Of a stretch of 64,000 bases of DNA, positions 12,601-24,600 are shown one piece after another (the first letter of the stretch is position 1; each line of letters begins with the position of its first letter). This DNA is from Motacilla alba alba (lineage: Eukaryota; Chordata; Aves; Passeriformes; Motacillidae), in NCBI RefSeq assembly GCF_015832195.1, contig NC_052046.1, positions 31,834,911 to 31,898,910 on the forward strand. Reading direction: 5' to 3'. The notes under the pieces were generated by a model that saw only the letters and a program-made list of their open reading frames with translations, searched no databases and was not told the origin of the DNA. The position numbers and the translations under genes are program-made.

Positions 12601-15600
12601 TGGGTGTTGATCTCCAAGTTTGAAACTTCTTTTAAGAGATCATAACTCCATGTACAGCATTGGTCAGTAAAGTTTATGTTATTTCCCTTTCTGCTCTTTG
12701 CTTTAGTTGACTTGAGTGTGTAATAGCTTTGAATATAAAATTTCACTTAAGTAAATCTGATCTTTCTGTTAGACTCAAATGGTAAAAACGGGAATGAAAA
12801 ACCAGTATCTGGTAGTCTTATAAAGTCCTAACCTCTATTAGGAATTATTTTTTATGAAAAAGTTTGTTTTGTGCCTCTGTTGCATAACAATCAGACGGAA
12901 CAAAGCAGTTTGAAAGCTTTTCAGTTACTATACTTTTCAGCTATGCTCCTTATTTTTGCAGTTGCAGCAAATTATTTTGACAAACAGAACTAGCACATGA
13001 TGTTTTGTTTTCCAAGAGGCAGTTATCATTTGAAAAAGAACCTTGTTGTTGATTATAGTAGATTTTTTTTTTCAGAATCACATTTACCTTATTTTCCTTG
13101 AAAACTACCTACGCAAACTGTTTTATAATTTACGTCTATATAGAGATAGTAAGTTCTTTATCATCCAAAAGGTTCTTAAGGAAGAATTTGCCCTTTTTTT
13201 AACAGTTAGAAATCCATAGTTTCATTTCATATATTCAGTTATTCCATGCTGCAAGAGCAAATGAAAGGAAGTGGAAAGCAATCTGCCTTTTAGTTCTTCC
13301 TGGGAACATGGAAAGCAACAGATCTTTTCATTATCATTGCACGTCTTAGGACCCAACAGAAATTAAAGGACTTTCCTTGTCTGAAATAGTCCAATATTCT
13401 TGGGAAATAACATGAATTTTACTTTTGTCTTATAAGTAAAATGGGAGCAAAGATAAATGTTTCAAATAAAAATCAAAACAGATGTGAAAGATTTTTAATT
13501 AGAAATATATGAGAAATTTAAAAGTGTGTGAATTTGTTAATTTGAAATCTCAAATGAACCTTAACAGGATTTTTAATGTGGTTAATTTCTTTTAGAATGT
13601 ATAAAAAGAAATCTGCATTAGTAGTGTTTGTCAAACTTAGGTGGTTTTTCTTTCATTTTCTTACATACTGAATTTTTTCCAATGGCTAGCCTGCAGTATT
13701 CTTAAAAATACAAAGAGTGATCCAATAGAAAGGAATAAAGTAATTTTTTAATAAAAAGGTAAAAACTTTTAATAAAAAAGTTTTTTTAAAATAAAACTTA
13801 AATTTTGAATTCTGCTTAGAAAAACAACCTGCAGGTCTATAGCCTATACTTGCTCATTTCTGTATCATGCAACACTTGCTCCTTATTTCATGCCTAGTGA
13901 ATTTCTTTATTTTAAGTAGTTGCTAAAAATTAGCTAAAATTTCATAGTGATGCATGTGCATGCTCCTTAACTGATAAGTTTTGAATAATGTGATGAAAAT
14001 GCATTGTACTGCAGTTATTGTGGTTTTGACTGTTAGTGCAGGTAAGTGGATTACAAATACTATGCCTAACAGGAAAAAAAATATGATACAGTATAGAAGT
14101 GCAGCACATAGTGTTTTGATATTCCTGTTTCAATATGAAAGATGGGATGACTTCATCTTCTATTAGATTCTATATATAAATTGTTTTGTGGCTGTTGTGC
14201 TTTAACCCCAGCCATCAGTCAAGCCCCAGGCAGCCACTCGCTCACTCATTTCCCCACTGGCAGAACGAGGTAGGAAATGGAAAAGGTAAAAGGGAAATCT
14301 TGTGCATTCAGACCAAGACAATTTAATAGCAAAAGCTGTGCACACAGCCAAAGAGAAGCAGAGGATGAATTCACTGCTTCCCAAGGGCTGGCAGGTGTTC
14401 AGCCAGCTCCTGGAGAGCAGTGCTCCATCATATGCAGTGGTGACTTGGGAGGACAAACACCTTGCCTCCAAATGTCCTCTCCCTTCCTCCTCCTTCCCCC
14501 CGCTTTATGTACTGACCTTGATGTCACAGGCTCTGGAATATCCTTTTGGTCAGTTGGGTCACCTGTCCTGACTGTGTCTCCTCCCAGCCTCCCAGACACC
14601 CCCAGCTCCCTTGACAGGGCAGAAGTGCAAAAGCAGAAAAGGCCTTTCCTCTGTGTAAGCCCTGATCAGCAATAATAAAACATCTCTGTGTTATCAACCC
14701 TGTGTTCAGCACAAATCCAAAACACGGTACCTCTTCCCAGCCTCAACCAGCACAGTAGTTCAGCTGATTGGGATAATAATGCTTATCTTCATATGTAGTC
14801 AAAAATCTTTCTGAATCCTGGAATAACATGTTTATTCCTGATCCAGAAATGACCAGAAGTAATTAATAAATTCCATTGACTAGTGTGAGTGCAGAGCATT
14901 TGTTCCTTGGAAGAAAACAAATAAAAAATGGCAAGGTATGGAAATCCTGGAAGTTTTTGGGTTTTTTTAAATGCATGTAATGTCCCAGAGTTACAACTGT
15001 ACCGATGGCTCAGTCTATGTTATGAGCAAGTAAGTCTTACATATGGAAATAAGTGTTTGTAAATTGCCCTGTTTTTCTTTTGTTCAGAGTGTTAGACGTT
15101 CCGTTTTCAAGTGATTGGAATACCCATAGAAGTTTTGAAGGACATAGTCTTTCAGACACCTAGCAAGACTCAGAAAGTCTCCAGTGGATAAAACCCTAAA
15201 AAAATAAGGGTATAGGAAATACTTCATTATAGTTTACTCCAGTTTACTGCAGTTTATTTTACTCCAGTTTACTTCAATACTTCATGGTTTACTCCAGGAA
15301 CAGATAGATGTGCTGGCTCTTCTTTTATCATCCTCAGCATTATTAACAGGAGAAAGCAATTTTGGAAGCTTCAGTGGTTGTTAGTTTGTGATGTTCATGT
15401 TCGTTTATTCTTTCAACTGGTCTGGCCCAACATGTTGGTGCTTGAACTCAGTGATATCTGTCCCTCAGGTGAGCTCTTTTAACCTACAGAATTGCTTTCT
15501 TGGGTCATACTTACTACTGCTGTTAAGGCGGCCCATACTCCCCTCTGCTTAAGAAAACTGACTCAGCTAAATTGGCGTTCCCAGTTTTGTGGACTCCAAA

Positions 15601-18600
15601 ATGATGTTCAAAAAATCAACTTCCTTTTTATCTTCATATTTAAGCTTTCTTTGTTTTACCTAAATCTTGAACCCGCTCCTAGGTTTCACTGTAGAAACTG
15701 ATCTCTGTACATTCCATGTATCTATTTGAAAACAGAATTTAAAAAATCTTAAAAAAACCCCAACCATACAGCAACAATAACAAAACAAACACAAGCTCCA
15801 CCTTCTACAAGCAAGTAGAAAATTGATTCAAGTCCATTTTCTCTGTTATGAAAGATGGCCAACAAATCTCCAAATATAGTTTCTTTTCTCCCTTGTCGCT
15901 TTCACTTCTGATGTGTTCTGGAGAGTCAGAACACTGACTATTGGTGACAAGTGACAATTGGTATCATTCTTCCTCTACTAATAGAAAGGCTGTATTAGAG
16001 TTATGATTCCTAACAAGATCCAGAAGTATTTCAGGGTGTGAGGGGATACAGATATGTTAAAATATTCCTGAAATCTTAAATGAGCTATTTCCATCAGTAC
16101 TGTAATAATCAAGAATGGAAGTAAAACCTTCCATTGATGCTTCTTAGTTTGAAAGAAGTCAATGTTGGGGCAAGTGAGGGGAACCTCTCTACTCCTAGGA
16201 TTTAGGGTGTTACTGCAAATAATAAATCTTTCCCTGTTTAAAAAGTTGTATATTAGATTATGTTAGTTAAAATGTTATCTTTTATATTTGCTGAGGAAAT
16301 GTATTGTCAGGGCATGCAGATTTAGCAGAATTGTACTGCTTAGGAAAAAAAATACAGATCTCCACTAGCGGGACACATGGAGTTACAAGTTGGAGCAGGA
16401 ATGGCAAGCTTACATATTTGCAATATATATTGTGAAAAACAAGTCTCCTGGCTTGTCTTAAAAGCTAACATAATCAGTATTCGGTAGTTCTTATTAAAGT
16501 AATTTATTTTTGCAAGATCGTTGGCTTGATTAATAATATTTGTCACCTTTGTAAAAAAAGATCCTCTCATGCAGTTATGAGTGTATTATTTGCGCAGGGA
16601 GTTTTTACATTCTGGAGTTCTAGTTATATATTAGTTTTATGTATTTGAAGATTAGCGTTCTCTGTGTATAGTTGTTACATAAAACATGTAAAATTCTGAA
16701 AACTTGTCATGATGGAAATTTTTACTTTTCATTACAAATGTGTAACATTTATTACATTTGTTACTTTTTTCATTTATAAAGCAATAGGAAGGTAGAGAAG
16801 GTTTAAAGCAACATACTCTATTTTCTTCTCACATAGATGATGGAGAGAAACAGCAAAAACATTACAGGCTTTCATCAAAAACCTCTCCAAAGGAGAGTTC
16901 TCAGTTGCCTGCATTGCCATTGGTAGACCAACAATCATCATCTTACAAAGAAAGATTTATCCCTCCTGAGCTTAGCATCTGGGATTATTTCATTGCAAAG
17001 GTAATTTTTTGCAGTTTTGACAATTAAGAGTCTTCTATCACTTCTGGATTGGTAATTTTTCTCTTCTTAGTCATTATTCTAGGTACTGATGTAATAGAAT
17101 CTGCTTGTTTTTGTTGCTCATGTTTAGCTTTTTCTAAATGGAACCTATACATATTTTTGAGACAGCTTTCTTGAAAACTGTTATTCAAATTTTTTTTTCA
17201 GATAATGGTATGAACAAATCACGTTTATTTTTACAATTACAGTGTACAAATGTGTAGATAATTATGGATCAGGTGTTTGGCAGAATAAGGAAATGTGAGA
17301 AGCCTTTATCAGCTATTTCAGCTGGGTGAAATATGGGCATACCCACTGGAAATCAAATTATCTTGCCTTGTTAAGTATTGTGGAAGATATTTCTTTCTAG
17401 AAAGTTACATACTTCTGTGGAGTTGTACACGCATTTCTATATCAAGTGTTATCTACATAAGTAAAGTAAGTGTATTTTAGGAGCAAGGACAGAAGAGAAT
17501 GCAAATACTGAATAGCACAGTGAGGCAATGATAATGGGCTGATCATAAATATGATCAGGGAGAAGATAGGATTTCTCTGAATTCTTAGAAGAACTGAAGA
17601 GAATGCACCCTAGTGGTTTTGGCTTCTCTCTGACAGTCTCATGTGTCCCACATCTGGTTTGGTATGAAAATAAAATAAGAATTCAAAAACAGTTAGTGTT
17701 TTCATTTTCAGCATTAAAATTGTTCAGTAATGTAAAAAATAGTTAAGGTGTTAACTTACGTATGTAGTGCTTATGGACCATTACCCTTTTCATGAGGTAC
17801 AAACTCCAAATGTTAGTAAACAGAGTAAGATGGTACGTCTGCTTTTTATAAAAAGCTTTAAGCATTGTAATTATTCAATTTTTAAAAGGTAATTTAGAAT
17901 GAGATGTTGGCTAGAAGATATTTACAGAATTTTGTTGAAATTTTTAGCCATTTCTTCCATCACAAAGTAGAGTGGAATATGACTCAGAAGAGAGTCAGGA
18001 AAGTGATGAAGATGATGAAGACAATGATGGAGATATGTTTGCATCAAATTCACATAACCAAGAGCATTCTAATTCAAATTCTTACAGGTAAATAACTCTT
18101 TAGAATGCACAATGTTTTGCCATGTCTAGACTTGCATTTCTGCTTTTTTATTTTTGAGATAATGTACTTGACATTTTCATGTATTACCCAGTAGTTAATT
18201 AGCTGTAGTTAATTTTCACAATAATTATTTTATTCATATTATTAGTATGTGGTGTAGTGATTTTTGAATTCAAAGTACCTATAATATTCTAAAGTATGGT
18301 TTGTAGTTTTCAGTAGTTTATAATGAAGATTTGAAGATCTAAATTTAAAACCTAATATTGAATAAGTGAGAAAATGATTTTCCTATTAGTAAATGACTTA
18401 CTAGTGCTTTCTTGTTAGTTGGTCACTGATGAGATTGGCAATGGTTCAGCTGGTACTTCACAATTTGAAGATTTTCTACCCTTTGGCTGGACATGATCTT
18501 TCAGGTAATAAGCAGCAGAGTTGTCTCTTCATACCTAATCAGCACATTAAAATCAGCAATGTGTTGAATAATATGCATATGTTGTAGCTTTCAGTTCTTA

Positions 18601-21600
18601 GTTTTTTAGTGATATGGGAATAAATGTTCTGATACTGTTTATCATAAAGCAGGTATATTTATGAAATTACATGGTGGGTGGCTAAGATGAATGGGTAATA
18701 AACAATGCTCAGGTTCCCAGGTACTTATGTTTTCTTCACTTCTTAGTCATGTAAGAATGTTAGCAATATTTATTTCCTGGTGGAAACACTATATTTTTTC
18801 TTTAATTGAAGTAACATCGTTCCTACTCCTTGTTTCATAGACTCACAGAATGGTTTGCTTTTGGAAGGTACCTTTAAAGGTCACCTAGGTCCAACCCTGC
18901 CCACCACATCATGGACAGGGGGATCTTTTACTAGATGGTGTTGTCAGAGCCTCATCTGATGTGACGTCCCATGTCTGGGGCATCCACAACCCCTCTGGTA
19001 ACCAGTTCCAGTGTCTCACTGCCCTCATCATAGTAACGTCTTTCTTTTATCTGATCAAAACCTACTACCTTGGTGTGAAAACATTACTCCTTGCCCCTAT
19101 CACTGCCGGCCTTGGTAAAGTCTCTTTATGTCTTTCCTGTAAGTCTACTTTAAATATTGAAAGGCTGCTGCATTATGTCCCTGGAGCCTTCTCCAGTCCA
19201 GGCTGAAGAACCACAGCACTCTCAGCTTGTCTTCACAGGAGAGATGTTTCAGCCCTCTGACCTGTTTTTGTTGATCTTCTTTGGATCCCCTCTACAGGTC
19301 CCTGTCATTCCTGTAGAGGGGTCCCCATACAGGGATATGTTATCCCAGGTAGAGTGTCGCAAGAACAAATTAGAGGGGCCAAATTCCCTCCCTCACCCTA
19401 CTGGCTGCTCTTTTGATGCAGCCCAGTGTACAGTGGGCTTTCTGGCCTGTGAGCCAAGTCATGCCCAATTTTTCATCCACTGGTATCCCTAAGTCCTTCT
19501 CCACAGAGCTGCTCTCAGTCTGTTCATCACTTAGTTTTGGTACTGGTGATTGCCCTGAGACAGGTGCACTTGCCCTTGCTGAAGCTTTTGAGGGTCACAT
19601 GGGCCCACTCCTCAGGCCTGCCAGTGTCCCTGTGGGTGGCATCCCTTCCCTCCAGGTACTCAGCTGCACTGCTCACCCTAGTGTTCTCTGCCAGCTGCCT
19701 GCAAGTGCCTCTCACTACCTCTGCCTGTGTCATTATTGGAGAGATGGAACAGTACCACTCTCAACATGCATCCCTGAGGGATGACACTTGTTACTGATCT
19801 CCATTTGGATGTTAAACCATTGAACGTAACTCTTTGGGGGATGTCATTCAACCGATTCCTTAGCTGTCAAACAGTCCATCCTTTTTGCTCCAGTGGAAAG
19901 GCAAAGGTGTTGTGTGAGACACTGTCAGAGGCCTTACAGAAGTTAAAAGTAGAGAACATCGGTTACTCTTTCCTTGCCCTCCAGGACAGTCAGTTCACAA
20001 TAGAATGCCACTAATAGTTCACAATAGAATGAATGTTAGTTCACAGCATAGTCAGTTCACAATAGAATGCCACTGATTAGTTGGGCACAATTAGCCCTTT
20101 ATGAAGGTGCATCAGCTTTCTCTTATTACCTGCCTGTCATCCATATTCCTTGGTATCTTCCAGGAGGATCGGTTTTATAATGACCCACTCCATGATGTAA
20201 TCTCTCCAATATTGGAGAAATCTGTTCCTTTTTTTAACAATAATAGCCCTAAGCAGTTCATTCTTTTATACTTGCAAGTATCAACTTGAGGTTTGAACAA
20301 AGCTTACTTGTGGAGATATTCGAAATAAACTTCAGCCTTCACCTGCTGGAGTTATCTTTATCAAAGTTATAACAGAAAGGGGAGGGATTTTATTATTATT
20401 TACTTGTCTTTCTAGAGCTTCCAGTTAGCTCCCCGATATGCCATGCAGTTTTGAAAACTTTGCAGCGCTGGGAACAAGTTCTTCTCCGACGTCTTGAGCT
20501 GTATGGGGGCCCACCTCAACATTATATTTCGGTTCATGCTTCTGAAGATGCCCTCGCTGCTGGTCCTGCATTGCTTCGCCACAAAAGTTTACTCGAGCCT
20601 ACAAACACTCCTTTCAGGTGAGTCTAATTTCTGTAAACACTGACTGTAATATCTTTGATATAAATGAAGTATTAGGTTGTTAGTGCACATGACAGATTGC
20701 AACTTCAATAACTATGTGCAACGAAGGGTACATGTCAGATTTCATGTATCTCTGATTTGAAGCAAGAGCAGGAAAAATGCACCACAGTTTCTAATTTTTT
20801 TAATTTATTTTACTTATGTTTAACATGGATTTTGAGTGTCTCTGGAAAAAGTATGCTTTTATAAAGTAAAAAATAAAACATACACCTTGAGAAATAATTA
20901 TGGATTAGTGACAGTGAATTAAATAATTGCCTCACCTTTAGAGGTAATAAAATTAACTCACAGTCTTATCACAGTCTTATTTTTACCTAAATTCAGAGAA
21001 GAAGTACTTATTATTTATAATATTTGCATAGGTATGACTTAACATAATTGCATGTCAGAAAAGTGTGCTCAGTCTCTCAAAGTGTAATTTTTAAATAGAT
21101 TTCTGCCTTTTTAATGTTACTGTCACTTGTGGATTTCAGAATACAGAAAGTCTGGCTTTTTATTGTAAAATATTTAATAATGGTCACACTTTCAGTAACT
21201 CAGGTTGATTAAAAGGGACCAGTTTAACATATATCTGCTGTCTGACATTATTTTTAAATTATGGTTTAAAGCAATTCAGAGTTTGATGGATTTTGGCTTG
21301 TCATAAGCAGCTATATATAGCAGCTGTATTTGTATTTATAATTTTTTGCTTGAATGTGCCATTCTAGGGAAAAGTATAAACATGTGAATTTTGGTCTGAT
21401 TTTATAATCCTTCTAATTTTGTTACTAAAAAATCATGGATGTTTCAGAGAAGTTACACATCTGATGATGTGTTCCTAGCAGGATGTGTTAGTCATTCATT
21501 GTCCATGTGAAAGGATCACTCTTTAGGACTTAACAGAAATGATTCATATTGTAAAGAATGAGCTGGACTAATAAATAATCAGTATGCTGCTCTTACCATT

Positions 21601-24600
21601 GTGTAATCTCTTAAAGAGATTTTCTCACTTGTCCCAAGATAGAAGGAGAAGATGCTGCATACTCTGATTCTTCTTCCTTTTGCACCTCCTCTCATGTGTG
21701 GGTTTTTCAGGAAGAAGGTATTAAAGTGCTTTCAGATTGGTCTTAGTATACTGTCTATAGCTCTATAGTTTTACTTCAGCGTTTCTTCTGACTATAGCTT
21801 GATTAGAATATAAAATACTATTCTCTTGTGTAAGTATGAGCACGATGCATTTATTCAACTTCGTTCTGTAGATCCCGCAGTCATGTTGCGCTGTCTGTGA
21901 AGAGACTCTGGCAATACTTGGTCAAACAGGAAGAAGTCCAGGAAACTTTTATCAGAAATATTTTTACTAAGAAGCGATGCCTAAATGAGGTTGGTATGGT
22001 ATATAAAATGCAGAAAATATTGCAGGTCAATCTGTCAACTTTTATTTAAGTTACTTGGCTGGCTTGTTTACTTCTGGTGCATGAATGGTTGTCATGTACT
22101 TGTCAACGACTCCAAATCTACAGTATTTCATACAAAAAAATACTGGTCCATTGTTTCATAAAATACAAAAATAATAGACTTTGACTGTAAAATGACAACT
22201 AGCATGATGTTGCTGCAGTCAGTTTCTTCTTTAGGATCAATATAAAAGGTGCCTCAAAAGAAGGACAAAATGGACCGTTTCAAAGATTAAAACCAGTAAT
22301 CCTAATCAGACAAAGTATTGAAGTTTTACTTTGTCCTGCTCATGCAACAGTTACTATTTCTGTGCCTGATTATTTGTCACAGTGTCTAGTTGGATTCCTG
22401 TTCCAGATGGAGTTAAATGTTTTTAAATTTTGGTTCTGTAGTGAGCTTTTGGATTTTTTTATCTCACTTTACTTATTTTTCTTAATTACTACTGCTCCTA
22501 ATTTTGAAAGAATTGCTGGTATTACAGAAAAACTGTAGCATAGCAGAAATGGAGGAGAAAGAAGCAGATGTGAACAAACTAAATAGGCAGGAGAAAGAAT
22601 ATTCATGACCAGTAAAGCCATGACAGTGGAGAGTTCTGTATGACCTCACCTTTTTCCTGTCACAACTAGAATATTAGCTTGTTTGGGTAATGTTGGCTAA
22701 TTGTGTTCACTACAGAGTGCAGTTAAAAGGAAATTTTTTTCTTTTTGCCATTAAAAGTGCACAACTTCTGATCATATCTTATGTCAACACAGCCTTGTTA
22801 TGGACAGCTGTATGGAGAGGTATTTTGGAAAATTTTAGATGTGCTTTGTATGTTTCAAGGTAGGCTCACAGCCTTACACAGCATAATTTGCTTTATTTTC
22901 TATCTTGTTGCTGCTTATTTTTAAGTGTAGACTGCTTATTTTTCAAGAAATTTTACTTTTGGGATGGACAAGGTGCTGTTACAGTACAGAGTAAGTAAAT
23001 CTGTGTATTCTGTACTGAAAACAGAGTTTAGAGTTTGTTGATTATTCTTAATATATAAAATATGCACCATGTGTGTGCAGACAGGCAGTTGTGTTTCAGT
23101 TGTCCTATATTGGGATAAACAACAAGGAATGGAGGATTTCCTTTATACCATCCATGTTATGTCTTATCTTTATGCTTTGTTTTGTGGTATTTCTTTCCTT
23201 GGTGAAGTCATTAGAGGAGCACAATGAAACCATGAAAAATTCTGTGGTGGAGGAGCCCATCATCAATAAGGTACACAGTAACAGTCCTCAAATTTATTAG
23301 ACCTAACACAATTAGGATTTTTTTTTTTGTCTAAATGGTGCTGGTCTCACTTAAAAAGAAGTCTTTGCTCACATAGCAAACAAACTTAAAAATTTAAAAA
23401 ATGCAAGGGATTGGGTTAAACTGTTTCAGAGTTTATCTGAAACTTAATTATCATAGCTGCATCAACCAGGTACAAACAATATCTATTATCAACTTCTGTA
23501 GCTTGGCCAAGTGAAGAGCTGAAGTTGAGATTTGCCCAAGTGACAAAAATTCAGTAGTAGTATGATACACAGTACATACAGAACCTTTGATCAGCATGAG
23601 CCACAATAATTGCTTTTAAGTGAAGGTGGTGAGCTGCGCTTTGAGCAGTTTGTTAGCATGATATGAGTTTGCTACTGAAGGCTTTTACGGAACCTTATTT
23701 AAAAGATGGTGACAAATCAACCCATATAACAGTATTTTAACAACCATCTTGAAAGATAGATGTGACATACTGAAAATGTAGAGAACTATGCCTAGATACT
23801 CAAATGAATACCATATTCCTTTCTTTTACAAAACTAGTGCAAAGACAGAAATGTGAACACTCTGGCTTGGACTACCTCATTAATATTATTTATGTGATAA
23901 TGCAGTATTAGCAAATAGGTAATTGGAGCTGGCTGGAGAAAAAATAATTCTATTTTTTGTGCAGGTTTGTTCATCATAAGACACAAATCATGGTTTTGTA
24001 TCTGTTTGCCACTGCAGTTTTGTCCAGTGTTATATACATAAAATCAATAAAGTATCAAATTTTTTTTGACTTTTAAAAAGGTATTCTACTTCTTAGTCTT
24101 TAACAACAGTTGTTTTAGACTTTGTGAAAGACCTTTTTCAGTTCTTTGACAGAAAAATCATATTGTTTTTCAAGTAAAATATTATTGTTTAAATCTTTCA
24201 AAGCACAGAAAATCAAGAATTTGATGATGAGAAGCTTGAAATAGTTCTGACATAATTTTTTGAGTTTTTTTTTTAAATTAAATATTACAGTTGTAACTCA
24301 GGTTTCAATTCTTAGGTCACCGTTAATTTGCCAATGTTATTGTTTTACTGTAAAATTATTTTTAACAGTTTGTGTCTGTAATCTATCAATTTAATTCTTT
24401 CAGTGCTGAGTTCTTTAATTTTGAAAAGGACTGCTACAGTGCTGATAAAGTTAAGTGTTTTGTTGTGTGCTGGCATGTACCTGATTGCATTTTTAAAATA
24501 CAAAATTATAGACAAATTCAAATCCAGCATTAGATCACATGGGAAAAAAAAGTGATAGCAAAAGGTTTGTTGTTCTAACATGTACAGGATTCCAGATTTA

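Larger units (their letters stand above)
10297..16836 (+). other. DMXL1: DMXL1 intron, 6.5 kb, repeat-bearing
   Basis: This is the longest intron of the gene in the window. It contains a CR1 scrap (12,085-12,136), an ATT trinucleotide run near 11,463-11,480, a solo LTR (14,196-14,754) and a degenerate GTTTACTCCA tandem array (15,231-15,298). The remainder is AT-rich, with many short open frames of no coding character. It ends with the acceptor TCACATAG. Confidence 0.85.

Noticed and set aside
14277..14675. 132-codon frame and its antisense partners
   Set aside because: It is contained in the solo LTR at 14,196-14,754 and shows no retroviral protein pattern.
18961..20014. Several + strand frames of 77-123 codons
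   Set aside because: They are the antisense strand of a decayed CR1 element.
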